Counted from the stretch's first letter, positions 10,986-21,743 are shown. The stretch is 64,000 nt of DNA from Okapia johnstoni (GCA_024291935.2 CM044311.1:19491001-19555000), one strand, 5' to 3'. Numbers and translations: made by a program. The notes: generated by a model not told the origin, from the letters alone.

Positions 10986-11204
10986 TGAGTGAATAAGCTA
11001 ATCCTCTGTTGTGTCTGACTCTTTGTGACTCCATAGACTCTAGCCCATGAGGCTCCTCTGTCATGTGATTTTTCCAGGCAAGAATACAGTAAGTCGGTTC
11101 CCAGTTCCTCCTCTAAGGGATATTCCCAACCCAGGGATCAAGCCTGAGTATCCTACATTTACTGTATTGCAGGCAGATTAATGCTGAACCACTGGGGAAG
11201 TCCA
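10986..11204 (-). mobile_element. Bov-tA SINE (diverged)
   Basis: Antisense copy: 'ttgtgtctgactctttgtga', 'ttttccaggcaagaatacag', 'cccaacccagggatcaagcc', ending gaaccactggggaagtcc. Indels in the body and an insertion near the head (catttactgtattgcaggca) mark it as an older copy. Confidence 0.88.
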
Positions 11205-12018
11205 GTCAGGAATATATAATTGATACTGAAGAACTTCTGTCAATATATAATTGACACTAGTAGAACATTAGGCTTCTATTTTCAATAACTGGACAAAAAC
11301 ATGATAAGAAATCAAATGTAAGAGAGCATAATTGTACTTTAATGATAATCAAATAGCCTATATTCAACAGTGAGATATTACATAAAATATTCAGCATAAT
11401 GATACTTTTGTTCTCGAAACATGTACTGAAAAGATTATATAAAGTCTATTGTATATTGTTACATGTTTGGTAAATTGTCTAATAGGAGAGGAAACACTTT
11501 GGTTTATATATTTCCTCATTTTTGCTCTTTTATATTTCTTTGCATTTCTCTTTTCTTATGTTTAAAGATTAATTGTTGCTTTCTTGATTAAGAGACATCT
11601 ATGTATTGATTTGGGATTCAATTAGTTTTAAAAATCCTACTTATTTTATTCTTCCTACAACTTCTTTTGAAGATTTTGCTTTTATTTTTAATTTTTCCAA
11701 CTGGACCCTGTTTCTGAGAGGAAAAGATAGATTCACTGATTTTCAAATAGGAATTCTTTGGTACTGATTCTTTCTTGAAGGTAAACATGACTTGGTGGTT
11801 TTTAGACTTAATTCAGAGTTTCTAATAGAGTATGGATGAGATTTTACTGAACAACACAAAGGCTATCACAGGTGATTTTATATTGACTCAGAGAACTATA
11901 ATTACTTGATCTCAGGGTTTTTTTTTTTTTTTTTTTTAACCATAAATTGCATTCAGAGGAGCATAAAGCATACAGGTGACTAAAAGCTTGGCTTATTATG
12001 ATCGAGTTCAGGATGAGG
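11205..12018. other. No gene seen; contains a T20 run
   Basis: AT-rich DNA with a homopolymer T run at about 11918-11937. No recognisable element is attached to the T run, so I do not call it a LINE tail. Confidence 0.4.
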
Positions 12019-12030
12019 CTCAGGGTTTAT

Positions 12031-12257
12031 GCGTGTGTACCGTGCTCAGTCACTTCAGTTGTGTTCGACTCTTTGCAACCTTGTGGACTGTAGTCTCCCA
12101 GGCTCCTCTGTCCATGGGATTCTATAGGCCAGAATACTGGAGTGGGTTGCTATACCCTCCTCCAGGGGAACTTCTGGACCCAGGAATCAGAACCCGGATC
12201 TCCTGTGTCTTCTGCCTCGCAGGCGGATTCTTCACAGCTGAGCCACCGCGGAAGCCC
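12031..12257 (-). mobile_element. Bov-tA SINE with 12-bp target-site duplication
   Basis: Near-complete antisense copy from 'cgtgctcagtcacttcagtt' to the head ccaccgcggaagccc. It is flanked by the perfect 12-bp direct repeat ctcagggtttat (12019-12030 and 12258-12269), the product of BovB-driven target-primed insertion. The perfect duplication suggests a relatively recent event. Confidence 0.95.
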
Positions 12258-12269
12258 CTCAGGGTTTAT

Positions 12270-12841
12270 ACTGCAAAATGACCTCCAAGTGGTTCTTGAA
12301 ACTTGCCTTTTCCCTGTTCGTTTGATGTCTCGGATGAGATGACTTTGTCCAGTCTTCAGAAATGCAACTTTTTTCTACTGCTTCTGTGTGATAGTGTTGT
12401 TTGTATTTGTCACTCTAATTTGGACTTCCTGCTCTGCTGTTCTTAGTTACATTCTAATGTGTGAAAATATAATGAGGCCGGTCAAGAATGGGGGAAGGAA
12501 CCAGGGGTGAGAAGCCTTGGTTAGATTTTGACTCTACCAGAGGACAGCTATTTCTGAAAAAGTAGAAGATATCTGCCCTATCTATTATATGCTTTTGAAC
12601 AGTCATATGAGAGAAACCATATGAATGGGCAATGCAACTTAAAGAGCGGTAGGCAAAACTAGTCTAGCATTTGTACTATGATCATTTTTTTTTTTCTGTC
12701 TGCAATCTTTTGAGAGGCAGAAACTCAAAAAACATTCTCAAAGTAGCTTTGTTATTGTTTTTCAGAGACAACTACTCCATTTCCTCTTCACTTGTACATA
12801 ATGAAATTTTGATCCGGGAGGTCATGTTGTTACTGTGTTCT
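12270..12841. other. No gene seen
   Basis: Single-copy-looking DNA. The 62-codon plus frame at 12671-12859 starts in a T run and has no known motif. Confidence 0.4.
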
Positions 12842-13205
12842 TTGGCTATAGCTGTGTAAACCATGGCCAAATGCAGCACTTTGAACAACAATCGTTTTTC
12901 ATAATAGCGCTCAAGTTCTGGGTTTGGGATTTGGCTGATACCTGATGTCCTCAGTCATATTCAGGGGATGAATGATACAAGCTGGGCTCTGCTTTGTGGA
13001 TCCTTCATCTTGCTTCTGGGACCAACAAGCAAAGCCGAGTATGTCTACCTCATGGCAATAGCAGAAGGGCAAGAGTGAGCAAGCTTGATCTTCCAAGCCT
13101 CTTTCACGCTTCTACTTATGTCACATATGCTACTATTTCATTGGCCAAGACAAGCTATTTGGCCAAGCCCAGGGTCAGGAAATTATACACATCACCATCC
13201 CATGT
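12842..13205 (+). repeat. Old mammalian interspersed repeat (family not assigned)
   Basis: Landmarks of a common old mammalian repeat are visible in order: 'aacaacaatcgtttttcata' after 'gcagcactttg', 'ctcaagttctgggtttggga', 'ctcatggcaatagcagaagg', 'tcattggccaagacaagcta' and 'ggccaagcccagggtcagga'. Divergence is high. I recognise the pattern but not the family name. Confidence 0.45.
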
Positions 13206-14562
13206 AGAAAGATGCAAAGTACATGGCAAAGGAGAGAGAGACAAATTGGGGTAATCTTGCAACTTACTACTGTCACTTCCCTAGAGTAGTATGCTCCAAA
13301 GTGAGACAGTTGGATGTATACACAAGATCATGTAGACACAAAATATATTAGTATATACTAAGAACAAAGTTAATCTTATGATAAACTTGATGAACACATT
13401 TTTTTTTCTTATTTTAAAACTTTCAATCAGTTTATTTAGAGTTATCCTTTCTAAGTATTAGCTGTTACATAAAGTATAGATTCTGTAGTTAGATGATACC
13501 AAATAATATAAATATTAAAATCATAGGTAGTAAAATATGTATACACACACCCTTTCCAATTTGAGCCACACTTTGAAATTTATAACATCAAATTAACATC
13601 CTAAGTCAAACATCAATATAGAAGACAGAAAATAATAATAACTAAGATTGCTGTTACCTTCTACACATAGGTATTATAAATGTATTTTCATGCTCATTTC
13701 AGTTCTTACACTTGAAATGTGGAAGAACTTCTTAATTGTTCACATGGTTTCCTCTTTCTAGGAGATATTTTAGCAGAATAAATTCACTTTATAGCACTCC
13801 TTATAACATTTGATTTGATTTAAATGGTATTTATCTCTGCTAAATCAGACATGTTATGATTTTTATTAGATATTTTAGGCTTTTTCACAGTATCACATTG
13901 CTATTATAAAGTTATTAAAATATAATCTATTAGTCTGCTTTAGTAACTATTATTGCTTTTCTCTAAATGTGTTCTTGTCAACATAATTCCATCTATATTC
14001 CAATTGGCCCTGCAGAACCTAATATTGTTAGAGAGGGAAGGCTGATAATTATTCTCCAGGGCACACTTTATCATATTCAGGCTTTATTCAGCCTATTAGG
14101 AAACAAAATTGTATTTGGTTTTAGCATGCACATCATTTTCTTTTATATATGTCTGTGTGTGCAAAGTAGTAATTCTAGTAGCTAAAATTTGAACTCATAC
14201 ATTGTCATAGAAATAATTTAAAACCAAGCTATTTTTTGCCTATTTGAAATACAGTATAGATGTAAGTCTCCAATCTTACACCTTTCGGGCATGATGAAAT
14301 CAAATATCAGGAAACTGTTAAGCAAAGTTTAATATAATGCTTTTATAACCTGCTGTAACAGAAATGGAGTCATGACCTGGTAGTTGCTATTGAAAGTAAT
14401 AGAAACTAGGGAATAAGCTGGTGATTTAAACAGTTTTAATAAAACAGAAGCCTCCTCTAAGTTTGAGATGCCCAGCTGATCAGTGACACCGTGGAAAACT
14501 TCAGAGCAGAAAGAGCTGTATCCTTTGACTTTATGAGATAGAAGAGACGCTTGTCATGGAAC
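13206..14562. other. No gene seen
   Basis: About 1.35 kb of AT-rich DNA without a recognised repeat. The 72- and 86-codon frames on the plus strand have no recognisable motif. Confidence 0.4.
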
Positions 14563-15207
14563 TGTTACCTAGTCCCAGTTTGCTCTGCTTGCATAACAGG
14601 CCAATGAATCAGAGAGACAAGGTGTTGAGGCAAGGAATATGACTTTATTCAGAGAGCCAGCTGACTGAGAAGATGGCAGACTGTGGTGGTGGTAGTTTAG
14701 CGGCTAACTCATGTCCAACTCTTGCAACCCCATGGACTGTAGCCTGCCAGGCTCCTCTGTCCATGGGATTCTCCAGGCAAGATTACTGGAGTGGGTTGCC
14801 ATTTTCTTCTCCTTGGGATCTTCCTGACCCTGGGGTCAAACCCAGGTCTTTTGCATTGCAGGGAGATTCTTTACCAACTGAGCTATGAGGGATGGCAGAC
14901 TAACATCTCAAAATAGCCATCTTACTGGGGTCTGGATGCCAGATTCTTTTCTAGATCAGCTAAGTGAGGGGAGGTGAAGAAACAAAGAAAAAGGAGATAT
15001 CTTGTAAATATCTCCTAGAATGGCAAGTCTCAGGCAAAGAGATGTGTTAATGTCTTCCTTACTGCCATTTACAAGTGGATAGGGTTCTGAAGAAAGTCAC
15101 TTTAGCTTAACAGTGAGACAGAGGACAGGATTCTCTGAGCCAGGCCATTACATACGATTATGATTATAGAAGCAGCAGAAAGCAAATCTAAGAAACAATT
15201 CCAACAT
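14563..15207 (-). mobile_element. Solo retroviral LTR (antisense), interrupted by a SINE
   Basis: The ends are tgttacc on the left and ccaaca on the right, so read on the minus strand the element runs TG...CA like an LTR. An antisense polyadenylation signal (tttatt within atgactttattcagag, near 14644) sits where the R region of an LTR would be. Without the inserted Bov-tA the LTR is about 425 bp. The flanks tggaac (left) and tggagt (right) share four of six bases, a possible decayed duplication. No internal retroviral sequence adjoins, so I read it as a solo LTR. The family is not assigned. Confidence 0.6.
14683..14890 (-). mobile_element. Bov-tA SINE inside the solo LTR
   Basis: Antisense copy with 'gcggctaactcatgtccaac' at the tail and 'accaactgagctatgagg' at the head. 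Flanked by the 11-bp direct repeat gatggcagact (14672-14682 and 14891-14901), which marks the original LTR sequence and shows that the SINE is younger than the LTR. Confidence 0.94.
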
Positions 15208-15799
15208 GGAGTCAGAACTGACTTTTCTCTGCAACAGAAAAATAGTGAAAATTTTGGCTCTGAAAACTTATATGTTAGTTACAGATATAACATGTAAGTG
15301 TATGTGTGTAAAGACTCACACCCACACACATAGAGACATATTAATGATTTTAGAAGAGGAAGACATTTCAGATAGTGGGAACAGCTCTAATAAGGTACAG
15401 ATATAAGTATGAAGAAGGTTTGCTCAGGGAATCCTTTTTTCCTGAAGGAAAGATTAAGGTTCAGAAAGCAAAACAATTTTTACACAGTCTTACAGGAAAT
15501 AAATAATGTTTATAAATTTCTGAGCAAGTAATTTCAATCATAAAAGAGTGTTTAGTCAAATTTATCTGGCAGTAGCCTTATGAATAGATTGGATGGAATG
15601 GAGAGTAAAGGGTGATCAGCATAATGCTGAGAGTTTCAGGGTGAGAAGAAGCTACAGGATTGAAGAGGGGATAGGATACATCTGAGGGTCATTTCCAAAG
15701 AGGTGACTATACGACCCACTGGATTAAAAATTTGGAGGAGAAAGAAGGTTTAAAATGTTTAGTTTTTTAGGTTAAGTACATAGACTATATATGCACATA
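15208..15799. other. No gene seen
   Basis: AT-rich DNA; the 66-codon plus frame at 15206-15406 includes a CA-rich stretch and has no known motif. Confidence 0.4.
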
Positions 15800-16038
15800 C
15801 ACTTACTTAAATCAGAAAGAAAAAACAAATACTGTATATTACCGCATATATGTGGAATCTGAAAAAAAATTGGTATAGGTGATCTTATTTACAAAGCAAA
15901 AATAGAGACACAGATATAGAGAACGAGTATATGGATATCAAGGGAGAAAGGGGGTGGGATGAAGTGGGAGACTGCTATTGACATATATACACTGCTTGTA
16001 TAGAATAGATAACTAATGATAACCTACTATATAGTACT
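15800..16038 (+). mobile_element. L1 LINE 3' end, part 1
   Basis: Sense cetartiodactyl L1 3' UTR: 'aaatactgtatattaccgca', 'atatatgtggaatctgaaaa', then gggtgggatgaagtgggaga and 'ataactaatgataacctact'. The sequence breaks at tatagtactagg, where a Bov-tA is inserted, and resumes at 16267. Confidence 0.85.
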
Positions 16039-16266
16039 AGGTGTGCATGCTTACTAAGTTGCTTCAGTCATGTCCGACTCTTTGCAACCCTATGGACTGT
16101 AGTCTGCCAGGCCCCTCTGTCCATGGGATTCTCCAGGCAAGAATACTGAAATGGGTTGCCATTCCCTCCTCCAGGGGATCTTCCCAACCCAGGGACGAGC
16201 ACGAATATCTTATGTCTCCTGCATTGTCAGGCAAATTTTTTACCACTAGTGCCACCTGGGAATCCC
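16039..16266 (-). mobile_element. Bov-tA SINE inside L1
   Basis: Antisense copy from 'aagttgcttcagtcatgtcc' to the head gtgccacctgggaatccc. It splits an L1 3' UTR; the flanks atagtactagg and atagcatagg are a mutated target-site duplication. Confidence 0.93.
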
Positions 16267-16410
16267 ATAGCATAGGGAACTCTCCTCAGTTTTTGTGGGG
16301 ACCTAAATTGGAAGGAAATATTCAAACAAGAGGGATATATGTATATATATGAATATATGGTTCATTTTGCTGTGCATTAGAAACACAGCATCATAAATGT
16401 TCTAAAATTT
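16267..16410 (+). mobile_element. L1 LINE 3' end, part 2
   Basis: Continues the L1 3' UTR after the SINE: 'agcatagggaactctcctca', 'tggggacctaaattggaagg', 'ggttcattttgctgtgcatt'. It ends before the A-rich tract near 16410. Confidence 0.8.
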
Positions 16411-16472
16411 TTTTTTTAAATAGGAATCTATAGTATAAAAAACATTTTTGCACAAATATTTTTTAAATCGAT

Positions 16473-16682
16473 AATAGTATTGGTAACTCAGTCATGTCCC
16501 ACTCTTTGTGACTTCATGGACTGTGGCTCACCAGGCTCCTCTTTTCAGGGGATTTCCCAGGCAAGAATACAAGATTGGGCTGCCGTTTCCTCCTCCAGGG
16601 GATCTTCCTGACCCAGGGATCAAACCCAGCTCTCTTTCATTGCAGGCAAGATTCTTGATCATCTGAGCCACCAGGAAAACCA
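16473..16682 (-). mobile_element. Bov-tA SINE with 11-bp target-site duplication
   Basis: Antisense copy: 'ggtaactcagtcatgtccca' to 'tctgagccaccaggaaaacc'. Flanked by the perfect direct repeat tttaaatcgat (16462-16472 and 16683-16693). Confidence 0.94.
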
Positions 16683-16876
16683 TTTAAATCGATGTGGAAC
16701 TATAATTTATATACAAAAATATATTTTTTCTGAAATAGACAGTAGGCAAAAACAGGGTAACCTTATAAAATGTTGTATAGTAACTAAGAAAGATTAAAAA
16801 TGATTAGCATTGAAAGAATTTGGTTTAATAACTACCCTAATAATATTATCAGAAGATTTTTTTAAATTGAAGTATT

Positions 16877-17085
16877 GCTTCCCTGGTAGCCAGATGGTAA
16901 AGAATAAGTCTGCAATTCAGGAGACCTGGGTTAGATCCCTGGGTTGGGAAGATCCCCCAGAGGAGGGAATGGCAGCCCACTCCAGTATTCTTGTCTGGAG
17001 AACTGCATAGACAGATAAGCCTGGTGGGCTACAGCCTATGGGTTTGCAAAGAGTTAGACATGACTGAGCAACTAACACTTTCACA
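16877..17085 (+). mobile_element. Bov-tA SINE
   Basis: Sense copy from gcttccctggtagccagatg through 'actccagtattcttgtctgg' to gactgagcaactaacac. It sits next to another L1 3' end fragment on its right. Confidence 0.93.
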
Positions 17086-17094
17086 TTCATAGTT

Positions 17095-17335
17095 AATTTA
17101 CAATGTTATGCTAATTTCTGGTGCACAGCACAGTTATTAAAATATATACATATATATATGTTCATATTCTTTTCCACAGTGATTTACTACAGGATATTGA
17201 ATATAATTTTCTGTGCTATACAGTAAGACTTTGTTTATCCATTTTTGTAATATTTTACTGTATAATTAATCCGTTCCAAATTCCCAATGGGAAAATTTTT
17301 ATTCATTTTCTTTTAATAGTAGATTCTGTTTTGCT
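17095..17335 (-). mobile_element. L1 LINE 3' end (antisense)
   Basis: Antisense L1 3' UTR: 'tttacaatgttatgctaatt', 'gcacagcacagttatta', 'catattcttttccacagtga', 'ctgtgctatacagtaagact', then ccaaattcccaa. It is diverged and ends where the ERV LTR begins. Confidence 0.75.
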
Positions 17336-18018
17336 GTGAAAGATTAATAAACAAAGACCTCCATTAGATAGAGTGGGGAGGGGCTATGCTGCTGCTGCTA
17401 AGTCGCTTCAGTCGTGTCCAACTCTGTGCGACTCCATAGATGGCAGCTCACCAGGCTCCGCCGTCCCTGGGATTCTCCAGGCAAGAACACTGGAGTGGGT
17501 TGCCATTTCCTTCTCCAATGCATGAAAGTGAAAAGTGAAAGTGAAGTCGCTCAGTCGTGTCTGACTCTTTGCGACCCTGTGGACTGCAGCCTACCAGGCT
17601 CTTCTGTCCATGGGATTTTCCAGGCAAGAGTACTGGAGTGGGGTGCGATTGCCTTCTCCCAGGAGGGGCTATATCCCAATACAAAATAAAAAGTTTGGGA
17701 AAAAATAGAGTGGAGAGACCAGAAGGGGGCGCTCTCATGCCCTGTGACAATGACAGCCCAGCAGGAAGAAGAAAAATTCTATTCTTTATTGGCAAGGATT
17801 CAGCCAATGAAAAGCCACAAGCTCTTTGTTACTGCAACCCTCCCTGTCAAATTCCGTTTCCTCTCTGTAAAAGAGCTCTCCTTGCCTTGCCTTGCCATGC
17901 TGGAACTTACATGATGCTCACCATGTTTGCAGACCCTAAATTCTAATTCTCTGCTGATCCTGAATATATCCAGTATTGTTGGGTAGATATCTGAAAGTCT
18001 ATTTGTTTCAGGTCAACA
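17336..18018 (+). mobile_element. Endogenous retrovirus copy 1: LTR with SINE insert
   Basis: LTR of an endogenous retrovirus found again at 27952-28285, with a relative at about 32040-32355. Shared blocks include 'gaccagaagggggcgctctc', 'tttcctctctgtaaaagagc', 'attctctgctgatcctgaat' and 'ctatttgtttcaggtcaaca', where the LTR ends (18018). The polyadenylation hexamer has decayed to AATATA; the other copies keep AATAAA. A Bov-A2 SINE is inserted at 17388-17661. The 5' limit near 17336 is approximate. The class is probably gammaretrovirus-like, but no coding region is left to test that. Confidence 0.6.
17388..17661 (-). mobile_element. Bov-A2 SINE (dimer) with 11-bp target-site duplication
   Basis: Antisense dimeric Bov-A2: CTG-repeat tail (gctgctgctgctaagtcgc), first monomer to 'catttccttctccaatgcat', linker 'gaaagtgaaaagtgaaagtg', second monomer to gattgccttctccca. 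Flanked by ggaggggctat (17377-17387 and 17662-17672), so it landed inside the ERV LTR. Confidence 0.96.
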
Positions 18019-18439
18019 TTTTGGTGGGTGTCTAAGAGGACCAGAAGTGACTCTTGATGGCTCCAGGTCTAGGGAGCCAACAGGTGCAGTCCCACAACTG
18101 AGCACATAGTCCTTGATTGATTTCCCTACTGACCCTGGAGTTTGAAGGTGCTTCTTTCTTCCAGTTCTGATTTCATACTCTATTTGCATTTGAAGCTCTC
18201 CAGGCTTTATTCAGGGTCTATTTAAAATTTTCTTCTTTCTAGTTAAGGTCTTAATCTAAATATCAGCGTTCGTTTGGCACTTCAGCATGATCTTGAGATT
18301 GTTTCAACCAAAATTTGGTCCAGTTTCTCTAGGAAGAGGCTACTTCAAATGAAACTGTCAGTTTTGCCTTTGGTCTAGTCTTTGAAGGACTATTTTGGTA
18401 AGTCTATTCACTTTGAATTTTCTGGAGTTGGCTTGCAAG
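18019..18439 (+). mobile_element. Endogenous retrovirus copy 1: leader region
   Basis: Non-coding sequence directly after the LTR. It begins ttttggtgggtgtc, the place of a tRNA primer-binding site, and parallels 28286-29000 of the second copy ('tttgcatttgaagctctcca', 'attgtttcaaccaaaatttg', 'tttgcctttggtctagtctt'). No gag frame is present. It is interrupted at 18439 by a BovB. Confidence 0.55.
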
Positions 18440-19257
18440 CTGGAATCAAGATTGCCAGGAGAAATATCAATAATCTCAGATACGCAGATGACAACACCGT
18501 TATGGCAGAAAGCAAAGAAGAACTAAAGAGCCTCTTGATGAAAGTGAAAGAGGAAAGTGAAAAAGTTGTCTTAAAACTCAACATTCAGAAAACTAAGATC
18601 ATGGCATCCAGTCCCATTACTTCATGGCAAATAGATGGGGAAACAATGGAAACAGTGGCTGACTTTATTTTTTTGGACTCCAAAATCACTGCAGATGGTG
18701 ACTGCAGCCATGAAATTAAAAGATAATTGCTCCTCGGAAGAAAAGTTATGACCAACCTATACAGCATATTAAAAAGCCGAGACATTACTTTGCCAAAAAG
18801 GTCCATCTAGTCAAAGCTACGGTGTTTCCAGTCATCATGTACGGATGTGAGAGTTGGACTATAAAGAAAGCTGAGCACCAAAGAATTGACACTTTTGAAC
18901 TGTGATATTGGAGAAGACTCTTGAGAGTCCCTTGAACTGCAAGGAGATCCAACCAGTCCATCCTAAAGGAGATCAGTCCTGAATATTCATTGGAAGGACT
19001 GACGCTGAAGCTGAAACTCCAATACTTTGGCCACCTGATGTGAAGAACTGACTCATTGGAGAAGACCCTGATGTTGGGAAAAATTGAAAGCAGGAGGAGA
19101 AGGGGTTGACAGAGGATGATATGGTTGGATGGCATCACCGATGCGATGTATATGAGTTTGAGTAGTCTCTGGGAGTTGGTGATGGACAGGGAGGCCTGGT
19201 GTGCTGCAGTCCATGGGGTCGCAAAGAATCAGACAGGACTCAGCAACTGAACTGACT
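18440..19257 (+). mobile_element. BovB LINE 4, inserted in ERV copy 1
   Basis: Sense copy from the '[18 protein letters not shown]' codons (YADD box intact at 18481-18492) to an actgaactgactgaa tail. The RT frame is open to 18723, where AAAAGATAA creates a stop, and further stops follow. The flanks share a ~55-bp imperfect direct repeat (18384-18439 and 19258-19314), and the 5' junction shows gcaag microhomology. Confidence 0.95.
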
Positions 19258-19960
19258 GAAGGCTATTCAGGCATCAGTCAATTTCCTTTGAATTTTCTGG
19301 AGCTGGCTTGCAAGCCATTTGCAATGAGTCATTTGTGCTATTAGGGATTTGAAAATTGTTCTTTAATCTTGAGGAAAAACCCAAGAAAATGGGTTCCCAG
19401 TTATCTATCTTGAAGGCAACCCTCTTAAGGAACTTTCAGTGATTTTATTTAAAAAAAAGAAAAAGAAAAACCTGCAGTCCTTTCTCATGCTCATTTCTTA
19501 TAAATGGGGCTATTTAGAATACCATTGAGGCAGTTTAGAATATCAATGACCATTACTGAGACCTTTTGAAATTTCAAACTTAGTTTACTTAGAAAAGAAC
19601 CTGGCTAGAATTGCTTAAAATTGCTCAGAATTGAATGGAGTACTTATTTCAACTGGTGCCTTGAGGCTTCCGGAGGTTTTTAGGAGTTTAAAATTGCCAC
19701 TCCACAAAACAAGATTTAAGACTGAGACAAACAAACAATTAAAGAAAGATAAAATAGCTCCTTCCTTGGCTTCTTTGTCTCAACACTCCCACTCTCCAGC
19801 ATTATCTTGTCTCTGTCCCTAGTCTCCTCCTGATCAGACTGTGACTCTTGAACGTGCTCTCTTCCTAAACTCCTCATCCACAAGGCAGGATCCAGTCATA
19901 AAATGCAGGTTTCGATATGTTCCCGGTCTAGTTAATTATATATCACAAGCGATGAGAATT
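19258..19960 (+). mobile_element. Endogenous retrovirus copy 1: continuation after BovB
   Basis: Its start repeats the sequence before the BovB and then follows the second ERV copy: 'gctggcttgcaagccatttg', 'gaaaattgttctttaatctt', 'gaaaatgggttcccagttat', 'caaccctcttaaggaacttt'. Homology to copy 2 can be followed to about 19450. Beyond that a Pro/Ser-rich 63-codon frame (19631-19822) could be remnant leader or gag, but I cannot show it. Confidence 0.45.
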
Positions 19961-20160
19961 GGAGTCTTAAAACACCATTCAAACTGATTTCTCATTTACC
20001 CACATTCTCAACTTGGAGACACTTACTCACTCAATTTATACATCAAATAATTGTTGAACAAGGTACCCCAAGAAAAGTCACTGTCTCCAAATATAGAGGA
20101 GAACTGATCAGTGGATCTGTGACCTCAGAACGTGGAAACATATAGTGAAAAAATGTTTAT

Positions 20161-20266
20161 CAGACTTCTATGGTGGTCTAGTGGTTAAGACTCCATGCTT
20201 CCACTGCAAGGGACATGGGTTTGATGCCTGGCCAGTGGAACTAAAATTCCACAAGCTACACACTCC
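20161..20266 (+). mobile_element. CHR-2 type tRNA-Glu SINE
   Basis: Sense copy: 'gacttctatggtggtctagt', 'ggttaagactccatgcttcc', 'actgcaagggacatgggttt', 'aactaaaattccacaagcta'. The A-rich tail is gone. Confidence 0.85.
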
Positions 20267-21110
20267 TTTCCCACACCAAATATGCCAAGAAACAGATAGT
20301 GAGAAGCAGGACCCCAGGAAGAATGGAGAAAGTGCCCTGGATTTCAAGAGCCAGCCTCTGATTAGAAGTTTCCAGACTGAATTTCACAGACCCTAAAAAT
20401 TTCAACAAGTGACCAAAATCTAGCAGTCCTACATGTTGGGTTCTCAACCTGCCACATTGCCAAACTAGAAATTGAAAGTCACAAACTCCCTTCATTATTG
20501 CTCTTATTTTATAAAAGGAATTTTAAGTAGAAAAAATACAGGAAGACTAAATGATTTCAAAATAGAAAACAATTTGAGTTCAATTTATTTAGATGTCTGC
20601 TGACTTCCTATTATTCCTTATTTTCTTTCTCTATTTTTGTAGATATGTGAAAAGACTTCCTATGGACCAAAGGTGAGAATGTGGGAAATGACCATTATAG
20701 CACCCAGCAAACCTTGCTTTTAGGAAGAACACTGGGTGGAACTTTCAGGCCCCTGAGATGCTGTGTGTTTACACATCAGTTCCAGGAGCATTTAGTGAAT
20801 TCCGACTCCAAATAGGCCCTAATGATGTAAAAAACTGATGTAGACAAGAGGCAGCCCCAAGAACCACAAGTACCACCCTGCCTCCTGTGTCTGCTCACAC
20901 CCTGTTGGGAAGACATGGAGAAGGTAAGTTTGTAGAAAAGAAGTTAGATAACAGCATGATCATGAGGACCAGTGGACCCCTCCTTGGCTCTTTCATCCAG
21001 CAGCTGTGATGGCATAAGGACAAGCATACCAAATACTGAGTCTGGGGATCCACCTAAATTTTGATATTAAATGTTGTTTACCTGACAATGCTTGTACTAT
21101 TTATTTTTCT
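20267..21110. other. No gene shown; two splice-donor-like sites
   Basis: Not assigned to a repeat. Sites resembling splice donors occur at about 20672 (ccaaag|gtgaga) and 20925 (gagaag|gtaagt). With the pseudogene 0.8-1 kb downstream they could mark leader exons, but there is no independent support. The 83-codon frame at 20145-20396 starts inside the CHR-2 SINE. Confidence 0.3.
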
Positions 21111-21312
21111 AAAGAAGTTTTTATTGGAATACAGTTGCTTTACAATGTTATGTTAGTTTCTGCTGCACAGCAAAGTGAATCAGCTTTATATACATATACA
21201 TACATATCTCCTCTTTTTAGGATTTCTTTCCCCCAAGGGGGAAAATGGTGGGGTGGGATGAATTGGGAGATTGGGATTGACACATATACACTATTGATAC
21301 TATGTGTAAAAT
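21111..21312. mobile_element. L1 LINE 3' end with inverted 5' part
   Basis: 21111-21235 is antisense L1 3' UTR ('tttacaatgttatgttagtt', 'ctgcacagcaaagtgaatca', 'atctcctctttttaggattt'). 21243-21312 is sense L1 from further upstream in the same UTR (gtggggtgggatgaattggg, 'gggattgacacatatacact', 'ctatgtgtaaaata'). This 3' end plus flipped 5' part is the arrangement expected from twin priming during L1 insertion. A Bov-tA follows at 21313. Confidence 0.8.
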
Positions 21313-21535
21313 AGGGCTTCCCTGATGGTTTAGTGATAAAGAATTCGCCTGCAATGCCGGAGACACAGGAGATGTGTATTTGATCCCTGGGTGCGGAAGA
21401 GCCGCTGGAGAAGGAAATGACAACCCACTCCAGTATTCTTGCCTGGGAAATTCCTTGGACAAAGGAGCCTGGTGGGCTACAGTCCATGGGGTTACGAAAG
21501 AGTCAGTCATGACTTAGCAACTAAACAACAACAGC
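21313..21535 (+). mobile_element. Bov-tA SINE, inserted in the L1 fragment
   Basis: Sense copy from gggcttccctgatggtttag through 'cactccagtattcttgcctg' to 'gacttagcaactaaacaaca'. It follows the L1 at ...gtaaaata, the point where the L1 UTR would read on as 'gataactaa', so it probably cut the L1. Confidence 0.92.
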
Positions 21536-21743
21536 AACTGGTGAGATCACTTTCTACTTTCAGACCACAGTTAGGGAAAGTTTGCTTCTAGGACTTGGTT
21601 GGACTCTACTCTCCTAGCTGAACTGATCTGTCAGGTTGTTGGGCACCTGTTTACCTTAGAGACAGAACACTCATCAGGGTTCTAAGAGGTCAGCTGTGAC
21701 CCATAGAACCAGGGCCCTCTGGGGCAGAGTTGTGGAGTTCTAC

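Noticed and set aside
11918..11937. T20 run as the poly(A) of an antisense LINE or processed pseudogene
   Set aside because: No element or gene-like sequence adjoins it on the expected side and no flanking duplication was found.
17557..17946. 129-codon plus frame across 17557-17946
   Set aside because: A chance fusion of Bov-A2 second-monomer codons with ERV LTR sequence.
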